From: Bordetella parapertussis
Lineage (GTDB): Bacteria > Pseudomonadota > Gammaproteobacteria > Burkholderiales > Burkholderiaceae_B
NCBI GenBank assembly: GCA_945882005.1
Contig: CAMCWG010000172.1
Span: 1 to 6,566 of the forward strand
Direction of reading: 5' to 3'
Length of the DNA: 6,566 nucleotides
Positions 1 through 6,535 of the stretch are shown in pieces (position 1 is the stretch's first letter; the number at the start of each line of letters is the position of its first letter). The notes beneath the pieces are model-generated. The model was not told the origin of the DNA and did not search any database. It saw only the letters and a list, made by a program, of their open reading frames with translations. The translations under genes and the position numbers were made by a program.

Positions 1-2307
1 GGCGTGAAATACGACCACCTCATCAATCCGATTCAAAAACTCTGGTCGGAAGTGATTTTTTAAATCATCCCAGACTACAGCTTTGATCGCCTCGTAAGGC
101 TTGCCCACCATTGCTTGAATATGTTGCGAACCGAAGTTCGAGGTCATCACGATCACCGTGTTACGAAAATCCACCGTGCGCCCTTGCCCGTCGGTCAGAC
201 GACCATCGTCGAGAACTTGCAACAATACGTTGAAGACATCAGGGTGCGCTTTTTCAACTTCATCAAGCAAGACAACACTATAGGGCTTGCGGCGCACAGC
301 CTCAGTCAGATAGCCCCCCTCTTCGTAGCCAACATAGCCTGGAGGGGCACCGATCAAACGCGCAACCGAGTGCTTTTCCATGAACTCACTCATATCGATA
401 CGAATCAATTGCTCATCCGAATCGAATAAGAAGTCTGCAAGGGCACGGGTCAGTTCTGTCTTACCCACACCGGTCGGGCCAAGGAATAAGAACGACCCAT
501 AAGGGCGTGACGCGTCGGACAGCCCGGCGCGCGAACGTCGGATTGCGTCAGCAACCAGACCAACAGCCTCATCTTGTCCAATGACCCGCTGGTGCAAACG
601 ATCTTCCATTTGCAAAAGCTTGTCACGCTCGCCTTGCATCATTTTTGAAACAGGGATACCTGTTGCGCGCGAAACAACTTCTGCGATCTCTTCGGCACCA
701 ACTTGGGTGCGCAACAGACGTGGCTTGTCTGCAGCACCTGCTGTCGCACCAGCGCCCTCGGCTGCTTTCAGACGCGTCTCTAACTCTGGTAATTTGCCAT
801 ATTGAATTTCAGCAAGCTTATCGAATTGACCCTTGCGTTGCAGTTCAGCCATTTCGGCGCGTGCGCGTTCAATCTCTTCTTTGATCGATTGCGTCCCTTG
901 AACAGCAGCTTTCTCGCTCTTCCAGATCACTTCAAAATCGTTGTACTCGCGTTGCAACTTCTCGAGTTCTTCCTCGATAATTTGCAGGCGACGCATCGAG
1001 CCTTCGTCGGTCTCTTTTTTAACGGCTTCACGTTCAATTTTTAATTGAATGATGCGCCGATCAAGTCGATCCATGACCTCAGGCTTGGAATCGATCTCCA
1101 TTCGGATACGTGCAGCCGCTTCGTCAATTAAGTCGATGGCCTTATCTGGCAAAAAGCGGTCGGTGATGTAGCGATGCGATAACTCTGCAGCCGCCACAAT
1201 CGCAGGATCTGTGATCTCAACGCCGTGATGCAACTCATAGCGCTCCTGCAAACCACGCAGGATGGCAATCGTCGACTCCACATTGGGCTCGTCTACGATG
1301 ACCTTTTGGAAGCGACGCTCAAGCGCTGCATCTTTCTCGATGTACTTGCGGTACTCGTCAAGCGTAGTTGCGCCAATGCAATGCAGCTCGCCGCGCGCCA
1401 AAGCGGGCTTAAGCATATTGCCGGCATCCATTGCACCCTCAGCTTTACCGGCCCCCACCATTGTGTGGATTTCATCGATAAAAATGATGCTGCTGCCGTC
1501 ATCCTGCGACAGCTCTTTGAGCACAGCCTTTAAGCGCTCCTCGAATTCACCCCGGAACTTCGCGCCCGCGAGCAAGCTTGCCAAATCAAGGGAAAGTACA
1601 CGCTTACCCCGAAGGCTCTCAGGTACCTCGTCATTGACGATACGCTGCGCTAATCCCTCAACGATGGCGGTCTTACCGACACCGGGCTCACCAATCAATA
1701 CGGGATTGTTTTTGGTGCGACGCTGAAGGATCTGAATCGCGCGTCGAATCTCGTCATCGCGACCAATCACTGGATCAAGCTTTCCCTGTCGGGCACGCTC
1801 AGTCAAATCCATCGTGTATTTCGCTAACGCTTCACGATTGGACTCACCCTCTTGGTCTTTGACAGCCTCACCGCCACGCACCGCGTCAATGGCGGCTTCA
1901 AGCGCCTTACGCTGCAAACCGGCCTCTTTGAGTGCACGTCCAACCTCGCCCTTGTCATCTGCTAAGGCCAGAAGGAATAAGTCACTCGGAATGTAGGTGT
2001 CACCGCGCTTTGAGGCTTCTTTGTCTACACGCGTAAACACAGCCTGCAAATCGCGGCTGACTTGAATGTTGTCATCACCGCCCTTAACTTGCGGTAAGGC
2101 TTTAAGCGTTGTTGCCAGGCTTGCCTGCAGCTTATTAATAGCTACACCCGCACGGGCGAGCAGACTTGCCGCGCCGCTCTCGCTATCTGCCAACAAGGCG
2201 GACAGCACGTGGGCCGGTTCTATATAGGGGTGCTCCTGACGCGCGGCCAGGCTTTGCGCATCGGCGAGAGCTTGCTGGAATTTGGTAGTCAGTTTGTCAA
2301 AACGCAT
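1..2307 (-). CDS. clpB: ATP-dependent disaggregase ClpB, C-terminus cut by window edge
   Basis: Cytoplasmic AAA+ chaperone that, in the known family, works with DnaK/DnaJ/GrpE to pull polypeptides out of aggregates. Reading from the ATG at 2307 gives 769 uninterrupted codons to the window edge; the family is about 860 residues, so roughly the last 90 are missing. Order seen: N-terminal Clp_N repeat domain (about 1-145); first AAA domain with Walker A GEPGVGKT (206-213), pore-loop KFRGE (250-254) and Walker B ending at E279; the coiled-coil middle domain (about 410-530) that separates ClpB from ClpA and ClpC; second AAA domain with Walker A GPTGVGKT (610-617), pore-loop GYVG with Y658, and Walker B with E683. 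First-domain numbering matches E. coli ClpB exactly; the second is shifted by five because of an Ala/Gly-rich insertion near residues 555-567. The first pore-loop aromatic is Phe rather than Tyr. A Shine-Dalgarno AGGAG (2315-2319) lies 7 nt from the start. No frameshift between motifs. Confidence 0.97.
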   Translation of the reverse strand, partial: MRFDKLTTKFQQALADAQSLAARQEHPYIEPAHVLSALLADSESGAASLLARAGVAINKLQASLATTLKALPQVKGGDDNIQVSRDLQAVFTRVDKEASKRGDTYIPSDLFLLALADDKGEVGRALKEAGLQRKALEAAIDAVRGGEAVKDQEGESNREALAKYTMDLTERARQGKLDPVIGRDDEIRRAIQILQRRTKNNPVLIGEPGVGKTAIVEGLAQRIVNDEVPESLRGKRVLSLDLASLLAGAKFRGEFEERLKAVLKELSQDDGSSIIFIDEIHTMVGAGKAEGAMDAGNMLKPALARGELHCIGATTLDEYRKYIEKDAALERRFQKVIVDEPNVESTIAILRGLQERYELHHGVEITDPAIVAAAELSHRYITDRFLPDKAIDLIDEAAARIRMEIDSKPEVMDRLDRRIIQLKIEREAVKKETDEGSMRRLQIIEEELEKLQREYNDFEVIWKSEKAAVQGTQSIKEEIERARAEMAELQRKGQFDKLAEIQYGKLPELETRLKAAEGAGATAGAADKPRLLRTQVGAEEIAEVVSRATGIPVSKMMQGERDKLLQMEDRLHQRVIGQDEAVGLVADAIRRSRAGLSDASRPYGSFLFLGPTGVGKTELTRALADFLFDSDEQLIRIDMSEFMEKHSVARLIGAPPGYVGYEEGGYLTEAVRRKPYSVVLLDEVEKAHPDVFNVLLQVLDDGRLTDGQGRTVDFRNTVIVMTSNFGSQHIQAMVGKPYEAIKAVVWDDLKNHFRPEFLNRIDEVVVFHA

Positions 2308-2356
2308 GGTGGTGCTCCTAACGAGGTGTGGCTTGTGGCCAAGATTTGATGTTTAG

Positions 2357-2387
2357 AAGATGCGGGCAATGTGTCACTTTTCAATGG
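2357..2387 (-). promoter_or_regulatory. Predicted heat-shock (sigma-32) promoter of clpB
   Basis: On the minus strand a CCATTGAAA block (TTGAAA at 2384-2379) is followed after 12 nt by CCCGCATCTT (2366-2357). This resembles the sigma-32 consensus of CTTGAAA, about 11-16 nt, then CCCCAT-T. It would start transcription near 2350, leaving a leader of about 40 nt before the clpB ATG. clpB is a classical RpoH-dependent gene, so the position agrees with the expected regulation. The match is by eye. The first base of CTTGAAA and one C of the -10 block differ from consensus. Confidence 0.6.
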
Positions 2388-2446
2388 CCCTCCAACCAAA
2401 TTACAAACAACTCACAAAAGCTTAGTCTTTGAGCGATAGAATCTAC

Positions 2447-2460
2447 TTGATCCAGATCAA
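2447..2460. promoter_or_regulatory. Perfect FNR box in the clpB-fnr intergenic region
   Basis: TTGATCCAGATCAA matches the FNR consensus TTGAT-N4-ATCAA at every defined base, and the symmetry extends to 6-bp arms (TTGATC/GATCAA) around CA. Its centre is 2453.5. If fnr transcription starts near 2494-2495, the box would sit at about -41.5, the class II activating position, with a weak TTTAGT at 2482-2487 as the -10 element. If instead TACAAT (2467-2472) is the -10 element, the box would overlap the core promoter and repress. Either way autoregulation of fnr is the natural reading. Measured from the predicted clpB start the box lies about 103 bp upstream, so an effect on clpB is possible but unsupported. 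Confidence 0.85.
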
Positions 2461-2520
2461 TAGGAATACAATGAAGCGCAATTTAGTGGAATAACCTTTG
2501 CCACAAAACGCTTAAAAGAT

Positions 2521-3246
2521 ATGCTTAAACACATTCCGGTCACGGCTGAAGCGACGCACTGCTCTACCTGCATGATGGGCAGCGTGTGTTTACCCGTTGG
2601 CATGCCCGCCACCGAGGTTGCGAAGCTCGACGATCTAGTCAAAGACCGCATCCGGCTGGAAAAGGGTCAAGCGCTCTTCCAACACGGCGAGAAACTGGAT
2701 GCCCTCTTTGGTTTGCGTACGGGCTCGATCAAATCCCAACTCGATGAAGCCAACGGCACACACCAGATAACGGGTTTTTTCTTACCAGGCGAGATCGTTG
2801 GACTCGATGGCATGATTGAGGGTGTTCACAGCTCCTCTGCCATCGCCATGGAAGATTCTGAAGTATGTGTCGTAAAACTCCAGGATATCGACGAAATCTC
2901 TCGCTACGTGCCTTCGTTGCAGCATCAGGTGCGACGCCTAATGAGCCGAGAAATTGCGCGGTCGCATCAAGTGCTGCTAGCCTTGGGTTCGATGCGCTCT
3001 GAGCAGCGGCTAGCGGCTTTTTTACTCAATCTATCTCAACGCCTCACCGCGTTGGGCTATTCGTCTAGTGAGTTCGTGATGCGCATGAGTCGCGAAGAGC
3101 TCGGCAACTATCTCGGGCTGACCCTCGAGACAGTGAGCCGTCTGTTTTCAAGATTCGCCCGAGAAGGCGTGATCATCGTGAATCAACGTGACATCAAGAT
3201 TACCGACATGGCTGCGCTTAACGAGCTAGTCGGTAAGCCCTGCTAG
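2521..3246 (+). CDS. fnr: Oxygen-sensing Crp/Fnr family transcription regulator (FNR)
   Basis: Cytoplasmic regulator of 241 aa. In known FNRs a [4Fe-4S] cluster allows dimerisation and binding to TTGAT-N4-ATCAA without oxygen. Cysteines C14, C17 and C23 (C-X2-C-X5-C) and C116 match E. coli C20, C23, C29 and C122 at a constant offset of six. A cNMP-type beta-roll spans about 40-115 (QITGFFLPGEIVGLD resembles the E. coli activating region 3 segment), a dimer helix about 125-155, and a helix-turn-helix about 189-212 with E203, S206 and R207 equal to the E. coli base-contacting E209, S212 and R213. One oddity is Ser148 where E. coli has Asp154. The ATG at 2521 is the only usable start: the frame is open back to a TAG at 2461 with no other start codon. 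No clear Shine-Dalgarno precedes it (only AAAAGA). A perfect FNR box lies 60 bp upstream. The stop codon shares CTAG with the convergent ACAD gene. Confidence 0.93.
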   Translation: MLKHIPVTAEATHCSTCMMGSVCLPVGMPATEVAKLDDLVKDRIRLEKGQALFQHGEKLDALFGLRTGSIKSQLDEANGTHQITGFFLPGEIVGLDGMIEGVHSSSAIAMEDSEVCVVKLQDIDEISRYVPSLQHQVRRLMSREIARSHQVLLALGSMRSEQRLAAFLLNLSQRLTALGYSSSEFVMRMSREELGNYLGLTLETVSRLFSRFAREGVIIVNQRDIKITDMAALNELVGKPC

Positions 3247-4265
3247 GCACGCACGTCTTCCAAAAACAGCTCGGTCCGGCAGAAGTCCAGCGTCGTTTGC
3301 TCGGAATTCAAAATCGCTTTACCAAGTTGCTGAGACCAATAGGCTGCCCCACCCCCGGCGCGAGACCACTCATTCAGACGACGCGTATAGAGTTGTAAGT
3401 CGTACTCATGCGTGACGCCAATGGCGCCATGCACCGCGTGGGACACAGCAACAATCTTGCCCACCGACTGACTCGTATGTGCCTTCGCGAGCGCGACAAG
3501 CATAGGAATTGGCGCCCAAGACTGGCTGCGACACGCCATTTCGGCTGCCATGCGCGCACCGAACACGAGCTCGGCCATCTCACTAATCTGTTGTTGTAGG
3601 GCCTGGAAACGCCCAATGGGCTTGCCGAACTGTTCACGCTGATTCGCATGCGCCAGAGACATCTCAAAGACGCGGTCAGTCCCGCCTGCAATCAGTACGG
3701 CAAGCGTTAAGGCGAGCGCATGTTCAAACTGCGGCGTGTTCCAGCGCCCTAAGTGCGCAGCCTTCAACACTTCAGCGGACCACGTTAAGTCTGCATCGAG
3801 CGAGCCATAGCCACCGGAACGAACGACTTCAGCTTTCGCCGTGGGACAAAGCCAAACGTTATCGTCGTGCTGCACCAGTACCCAAGCCGCTGTAAAGCCG
3901 AAACTCACTGCATGTGCAGTCAGTCCACCAGCTGAAAGCTGAACCTGATGGGGAGCAAAAGTAATTGTGCCCTTAGGGATGGGCTTGGCAGCTTGGTTCA
4001 GCCAAGCACGTGCGAACAACGTTTGTGCGTAAGGCAGCGGCACTGCGTGACGGCCCATACAAAAAACGATAGGCCAAATATCAACCAAGGCTAAACCAGC
4101 ACCCTCCGCGCTCTCAGGAACGAGTGCATCAGCGAAACCTGCAGACAGCATTGTGTCCCATAAAGCAGCGCGATCAGCACTGCCCTGCTCGACACTGCGG
4201 ATCACACTTCCAGTGCACTCTTGAGAGAAGAAACGATCAGCCGATTCATAAAATGAGTTTTGCAT
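3243..4265 (-). CDS. Acyl-CoA dehydrogenase family protein, short (non-catalytic-type) subunit
   Basis: Divergent ACAD of 340 aa. ACADs oxidise acyl-CoA thioesters to 2-enoyl-CoAs with FAD. The C-terminal all-helical domain is clear: NQREQFGKPIGRFQALQ (about 208-224) carries the ACAD R-x-Q-F-G signature, and HGAIGVTHEYDLQLYTRR (about 279-296) is the conserved late segment. The N-terminal and beta domains are degenerate: the FAD-contacting M-x-E-P-x-x-G-S-D motif of the neighbour is absent and no clear base glutamate is seen. It directly follows the full-length ACAD gene, and lengths of about 340 and 383 aa resemble those of known alpha2beta2 ACADs such as mycobacterial FadE28/FadE29, so I infer the partner subunit of a heteromer. 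Start choice: the frame also opens at a GTG (4274) overlapping the upstream TGA as GTGA and adding MIF. I prefer the ATG at 4265 because GGTGA lies 5 nt before it. The substrate is not readable from sequence. Confidence 0.85.
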   Translation of the reverse strand: MQNSFYESADRFFSQECTGSVIRSVEQGSADRAALWDTMLSAGFADALVPESAEGAGLALVDIWPIVFCMGRHAVPLPYAQTLFARAWLNQAAKPIPKGTITFAPHQVQLSAGGLTAHAVSFGFTAAWVLVQHDDNVWLCPTAKAEVVRSGGYGSLDADLTWSAEVLKAAHLGRWNTPQFEHALALTLAVLIAGGTDRVFEMSLAHANQREQFGKPIGRFQALQQQISEMAELVFGARMAAEMACRSQSWAPIPMLVALAKAHTSQSVGKIVAVSHAVHGAIGVTHEYDLQLYTRRLNEWSRAGGGAAYWSQQLGKAILNSEQTTLDFCRTELFLEDVRA

Positions 4266-4270
4266 GAAGA

Positions 4271-5422
4271 TCACCGTAAGCCGAGACCGCGGGCAATGAT
4301 TCCCCGCAGAATTTCGCGCGTACCACCGCGCAGAGAAAAGGTCGCACCCATCTGTTCAAGATAGCCTAAGGTACGCAGCAAATCGCCGGATGCAACGAAG
4401 TCTGGCCTAGCCCCCAACCAATTCGCGATTTGACGAATCAACCGTTGCTCAAAATCCGTGCCGTAATCCTTAACAACAGAAGCGTCAATCGCTGGGCTTT
4501 CCCCTTCGACCAGCTTTTGCGTCACTGCTAGGGACAACGCACGCAAGACAGACATTTCGGCCGCGAGCGCACCGACGAGAGCTTGCGTCTCTGTGTCGGT
4601 AATTTTTTGTGCGCGTACTTGTTCGAGCCAACAATCCAGCAAGGCAATACTCGAATAAATACGTTCCGGGCCGCTGCGCTCAAACGCGAGCTCAGCATTG
4701 ACCTGATCCCATCCCTGCCCTTGTGTACCGACTAACGCGTCAGTTCCGAGCTTGACGTTATCAAAGAACACTTCTGAAAAGTGCGCATCTCCGGCCATAT
4801 CGACAATCGGCCGTATCGTGACACCAGGCAGCTTCAGATCAATGATGACCTGCGAGAGCCCTTTTTGTCGGTCAGTGGTCTCACCCGATGTGCGCACCAA
4901 AGCGATCATGTAATCGCAGCCGTGGGCGTTGGTCGTCCAGATCTTGCTGCCGTTGAGCACCCAACCGTCATCCGTTGGCGTGGCGCGCGTGCGGATACTC
5001 GCCAAATCAGAGCCAGAACTCGGCTCGCTCATTCCGATACAGAAAAACGCTTCCCCGCGGCAGATGCGAGGAATATAGAAGGCTTTTTGCGTGTCGGTCC
5101 CATAACGCAAAATCAAAGGGCCACTTTGTCTGTCGGCAATCCAATGAGACGCTACAGGCGCACCTGACGCCAACAACTCTTCAGACAACACGAACCGTGA
5201 GAAAAACCCTTTACCGGACCCGCCATACTCAGCAGGAATCGTCAGCCCAAGCCATCCTTTAGCCGCAAGCCGCCGACTGAAGTTGTCATCGGTTCCCATC
5301 CAAGAGCGGGATTTGATGTGCGCAGGCACATCCTGCATTTCTTTCTTTAAAAATGCGCGAACTTCAGTGCGAAAAGCACGCTCTTGCTCGGGAACTTGGG
5401 TGAACTCTAATGCGGTAAGCAT
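4271..5422 (-). CDS. Acyl-CoA dehydrogenase, full-length subunit
   Basis: FAD-dependent acyl-CoA dehydrogenase of 383 aa, the usual family length, acting in the cytoplasm on an unknown acyl-CoA. Helical N-terminal domain about 1-125 (WLGLTIPAEYGGSG, 57-70); beta domain with the FAD-contacting FCIGMSEPSSGSDL (127-140) and DGWVLNGSKIWTTNA (152-166); C-terminal helical domain ending in RGGTREILRGIIARGLGLR (365-383). The C-terminal glutamate used by medium-chain ACADs (YEGT) is replaced by Gly in this RGGT. LAFERSG (245-251) offers E248 at the position of the alternative helix-G base used by isovaleryl-CoA and long-chain ACADs, so activity is likely retained. The ATG at 5422 is the first start available; no ATG, GTG or TTG lies in frame in the ten codons upstream, and the Shine-Dalgarno is weak. 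It is the first gene of a two-gene operon; its TGA lies 5 nt before the next ATG. A divergent MaoC-like gene starts 145 bp away. Confidence 0.92.
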   Translation of the reverse strand: MLTALEFTQVPEQERAFRTEVRAFLKKEMQDVPAHIKSRSWMGTDDNFSRRLAAKGWLGLTIPAEYGGSGKGFFSRFVLSEELLASGAPVASHWIADRQSGPLILRYGTDTQKAFYIPRICRGEAFFCIGMSEPSSGSDLASIRTRATPTDDGWVLNGSKIWTTNAHGCDYMIALVRTSGETTDRQKGLSQVIIDLKLPGVTIRPIVDMAGDAHFSEVFFDNVKLGTDALVGTQGQGWDQVNAELAFERSGPERIYSSIALLDCWLEQVRAQKITDTETQALVGALAAEMSVLRALSLAVTQKLVEGESPAIDASVVKDYGTDFEQRLIRQIANWLGARPDFVASGDLLRTLGYLEQMGATFSLRGGTREILRGIIARGLGLR

Positions 5423-5455
5423 ATTCGTACGTGTCCGGAAATAAGGAAAATTCAG

Positions 5456-5470
5456 CCGAGGATACCTCGG
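5456..5470. repeat. Perfect inverted repeat CCGAGG-ATA-CCTCGG, candidate operator
   Basis: Two 6-bp arms around a 3-bp spacer form an exact palindrome. It lies 33 bp upstream of the ACAD start codon and 97 bp upstream of the maoC-like start. It is not followed by a T-run and lies upstream of genes on both sides, so a terminator is unlikely. The size suits a dimeric repressor of the TetR, GntR or MarR kind, which often control acyl-CoA genes. No regulator gene of these families is in the window and I do not recognise the motif as a known site. Confidence 0.55.
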
Positions 5471-5484
5471 TTATCTGGTCGCAA

Positions 5485-5490
5485 TATACT
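5485..5490 (+). promoter_or_regulatory. Candidate -10 element for the maoC-like gene
   Basis: TATACT differs from TATAAT at one base and would place a transcript start near 5497, giving a leader of about 70 nt. The region 16-18 bp upstream has no TTGACA-like hexamer and instead overlaps the right arm of the inverted repeat, which would fit a promoter blocked or activated by a bound regulator. This is a weak call by eye. Confidence 0.25.
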
Positions 5491-5567
5491 AGGAATATAG
5501 AGACCTCGATTCAGCCCCTGATTGTATGGGTTTGGGTGCTTCGGGGCCAAACACTAAGGATAAAGAC

Positions 5568-6029
5568 ATGAGTGAGACTAAGCTATTAGGTGCTGGATAT
5601 ATCTGGCAAGAATTGGCCGTCGGACAAAGGTTTAGAACCTACCGCCGCACCATCACCGAGACGGATATTGTGAATTTCATTAGTGTCACGGGAATGCTCG
5701 AGACTATTTTTATCGACACGACCTTCTCCCACGGCGCAATGAAAGGCCGGCCGGTACCTGGTGGGCTGACTTACGGCCTGATTGAAGGCCTTTTGATGCA
5801 AGGAATGGTGCAAGGAACCGGCCTAGCGCTGCTCGAGGTACACAAAAAAATCTTGCACCCAGTGATCGCAGGAGACACGGTTTGGGCGGAGGTAGAGGTC
5901 ACTGGGATCCGTCCCACCTCAAAAAACAACCGGGCTGTCGTGACGTCTCGTGTGGATGTCAAAAATCAAAACAATGTGGACGTGATGACCTATACGGCAG
6001 TCAGAATGCTCGCGGGCGAGCGCCACTGA
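5568..6029 (+). CDS. MaoC-like hotdog-fold protein lacking the usual hydratase dyad
   Basis: Cytoplasmic protein of 153 aa with the single hotdog fold of MaoC/(R)-enoyl-CoA hydratases. An N-terminal strand, AVGQRFRTYRRTITETDIVNF (17-37), is typical of MaoC dehydratases; GRPVPGGLTYGLIEGLL (60-76) is the hot-dog helix; HPVIAGDTVWAEVEVTGIRP (97-116) is the conserved strand pair. The family hydratase motif TGDxNPxHxD reads TGMLETIFID (41-50): the catalytic Asp becomes Met43 and the His becomes Phe48, so hydration by the known mechanism is doubtful. Binding of an acyl-CoA, thioesterase-like activity or a structural role beside a partner are alternatives. The start at 5568 is chosen because AAGGA (5556-5560) stands 7 nt before it; an in-frame ATG at 5526 would add 14 residues but lacks a ribosome site. 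Transcribed divergently from two ACAD genes, suggesting a shared acyl-CoA pathway. Only 8 bp separate its stop from that of the convergent membrane gene. Confidence 0.88.
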   Translation: MSETKLLGAGYIWQELAVGQRFRTYRRTITETDIVNFISVTGMLETIFIDTTFSHGAMKGRPVPGGLTYGLIEGLLMQGMVQGTGLALLEVHKKILHPVIAGDTVWAEVEVTGIRPTSKNNRAVVTSRVDVKNQNNVDVMTYTAVRMLAGERH

Positions 6030-6037
6030 GCACAAGC

Positions 6038-6265
6038 CTAGTCCGAGTCGCTGACCGGAGCCATAAAGAGCGTTAACGCACTGGACCCGGCAGCGACAAA
6101 CCAAAAAAAGAAAAAACCTGCAGCGTATAAAAAATCGCGCTCTAGGCGGATATAACCAAAAATCGCGACATCCAAGGGATCAACCAGCGCAAAGACCACC
6201 GCGCTCGCTACACCTGCCATCAGAAAGGATGGCCATAAAATCCACATCAGCGCTCGCCATGTCAT
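6038..6265 (-). CDS. Small membrane protein of unknown function next to cbb3 assembly genes
   Basis: A 75-aa inner-membrane protein with two predicted transmembrane helices, about residues 6-28 (MWILWPSFLMAGVASAVVFAL) and 45-69 (containing FFFFWFVAAG), joined by a short loop VDPLDVAIFGYIRLERD and ending in an acidic SDSD tail. A good ribosome site, GGAG 6 nt before the ATG, and a gap of 12 bp after the CcoH-like stop support a real, co-transcribed gene. I recall similar WPSFL-containing small proteins beside cbb3 oxidase genes in Bordetella relatives, but no function is known to me. Its second helix is coded by two T-runs of 7 and 6 bases on its own strand. Confidence 0.75.
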   Translation of the reverse strand: MTWRALMWILWPSFLMAGVASAVVFALVDPLDVAIFGYIRLERDFLYAAGFFFFWFVAAGSSALTLFMAPVSDSD

Positions 6266-6277
6266 GGCAGTCTCCGG

Positions 6278-6526
6278 TTAACGGGCTTGCGTTGCCGGCT
6301 GAGTGCCGGAATTTTGCTCAACAACGAGCCCACGCTTTAACCCACCATCAGCAATCGCTTGATCACCAAAGTTAGAAAACGCTAAGGTGATTGTGATGAT
6401 ACAGCCAACAATCGCCAGAGCGGGCCCAGCCATCAGCAGCCACGGCCAGCGCTCACGCCACCAAGGCGTAGGCGTAGGCGAAGACTGCGTTGAACCCAAG
6501 GTCACTCCATTACTTACTTGTTGCAT
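6278..6526 (-). CDS. fixH: Short CcoH/FixH-like membrane protein
   Basis: An 82-aa protein with a Thr/Ser/Pro-rich N-terminal tail (1-20), the segment PWWRERWPWLLMAGPALAIV followed by one transmembrane helix (about 28-50), then a short exported part with IADGGLKRGLVVEQ (58-71). This order matches FixH/CcoH proteins, which assist assembly of cbb3 cytochrome oxidase: there a PWW or similar tryptophan segment leads into the helix and a D-D-Y-Y-K-x-G-L motif follows. Here the DYYK part reads DGGLK and the protein ends soon after, so the periplasmic domain of full-length FixH (about 150 aa) is missing. AAGGA lies 6 nt before the ATG. The call rests on the short motif order and on neighbours; moderate certainty. 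Confidence 0.7.
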   Translation of the reverse strand: MQQVSNGVTLGSTQSSPTPTPWWRERWPWLLMAGPALAIVGCIITITLAFSNFGDQAIADGGLKRGLVVEQNSGTQPATQAR

Positions 6527-6535
6527 GATGATTCC

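Larger units (their letters stand above)
5423..5567. promoter_or_regulatory. Divergent promoter region between the ACAD operon and the maoC-like gene
   Basis: This 145-bp A/T-richer stretch must hold the start signals for both flanking units. Features seen: the inverted repeat at 5456-5470, a further CCTCG half-site at 5504-5508, an 8-bp direct repeat ATTCAGCC at 5450-5457 and 5509-5516, and -10-like hexamers TATACT (5485-5490, plus strand) and TATATT (5499-5494 and 5488-5483, minus strand). No good -35 hexamer stands at 16-18 bp from any of them, so exact promoters cannot be assigned. Shared control of the two units by one regulator is an inference. Confidence 0.6.

Noticed and set aside
1262..1726. 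A 154-codon open frame on the plus strand.
   Set aside because: It lies antisense to the first AAA domain of clpB, has a Ser/Arg-rich composition typical of a shadow frame, and no ribosome site.
1810..1812. Internal ATG (residue 166) of clpB as a start for a shorter ClpB lacking the N-domain, as known in E. coli.
   Set aside because: No Shine-Dalgarno at proper spacing precedes it, and the position does not match the E. coli internal start near residue 149.
2471..2494. Seven-codon open frame (MKRNLVE) with TAGGA 5 nt upstream, ahead of fnr, possible leader peptide.
   Set aside because: The likely fnr transcript starts fall within or after it, its TAGGA lies immediately after the FNR box, and it has no attenuator-like structure.
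4781..5167. A 128-codon open frame on the plus strand.
   Set aside because: It is antisense to the well-supported full-length ACAD gene, including its FAD motif, and shows no recognisable domain.
5456..5470. The inverted repeat read as a transcription terminator.
   Set aside because: It lies between two divergent start codons, has no T-run on either side, and its 6-bp arms with a 3-bp spacer fit an operator better.
6030..6060. Possible bidirectional terminator between the maoC-like gene and the convergent 75-aa gene.
   Set aside because: The gap is 8 bp and no stem with a T-run could be drawn there; the A-rich tract at 6101-6118 is coding and has no adjoining stem.
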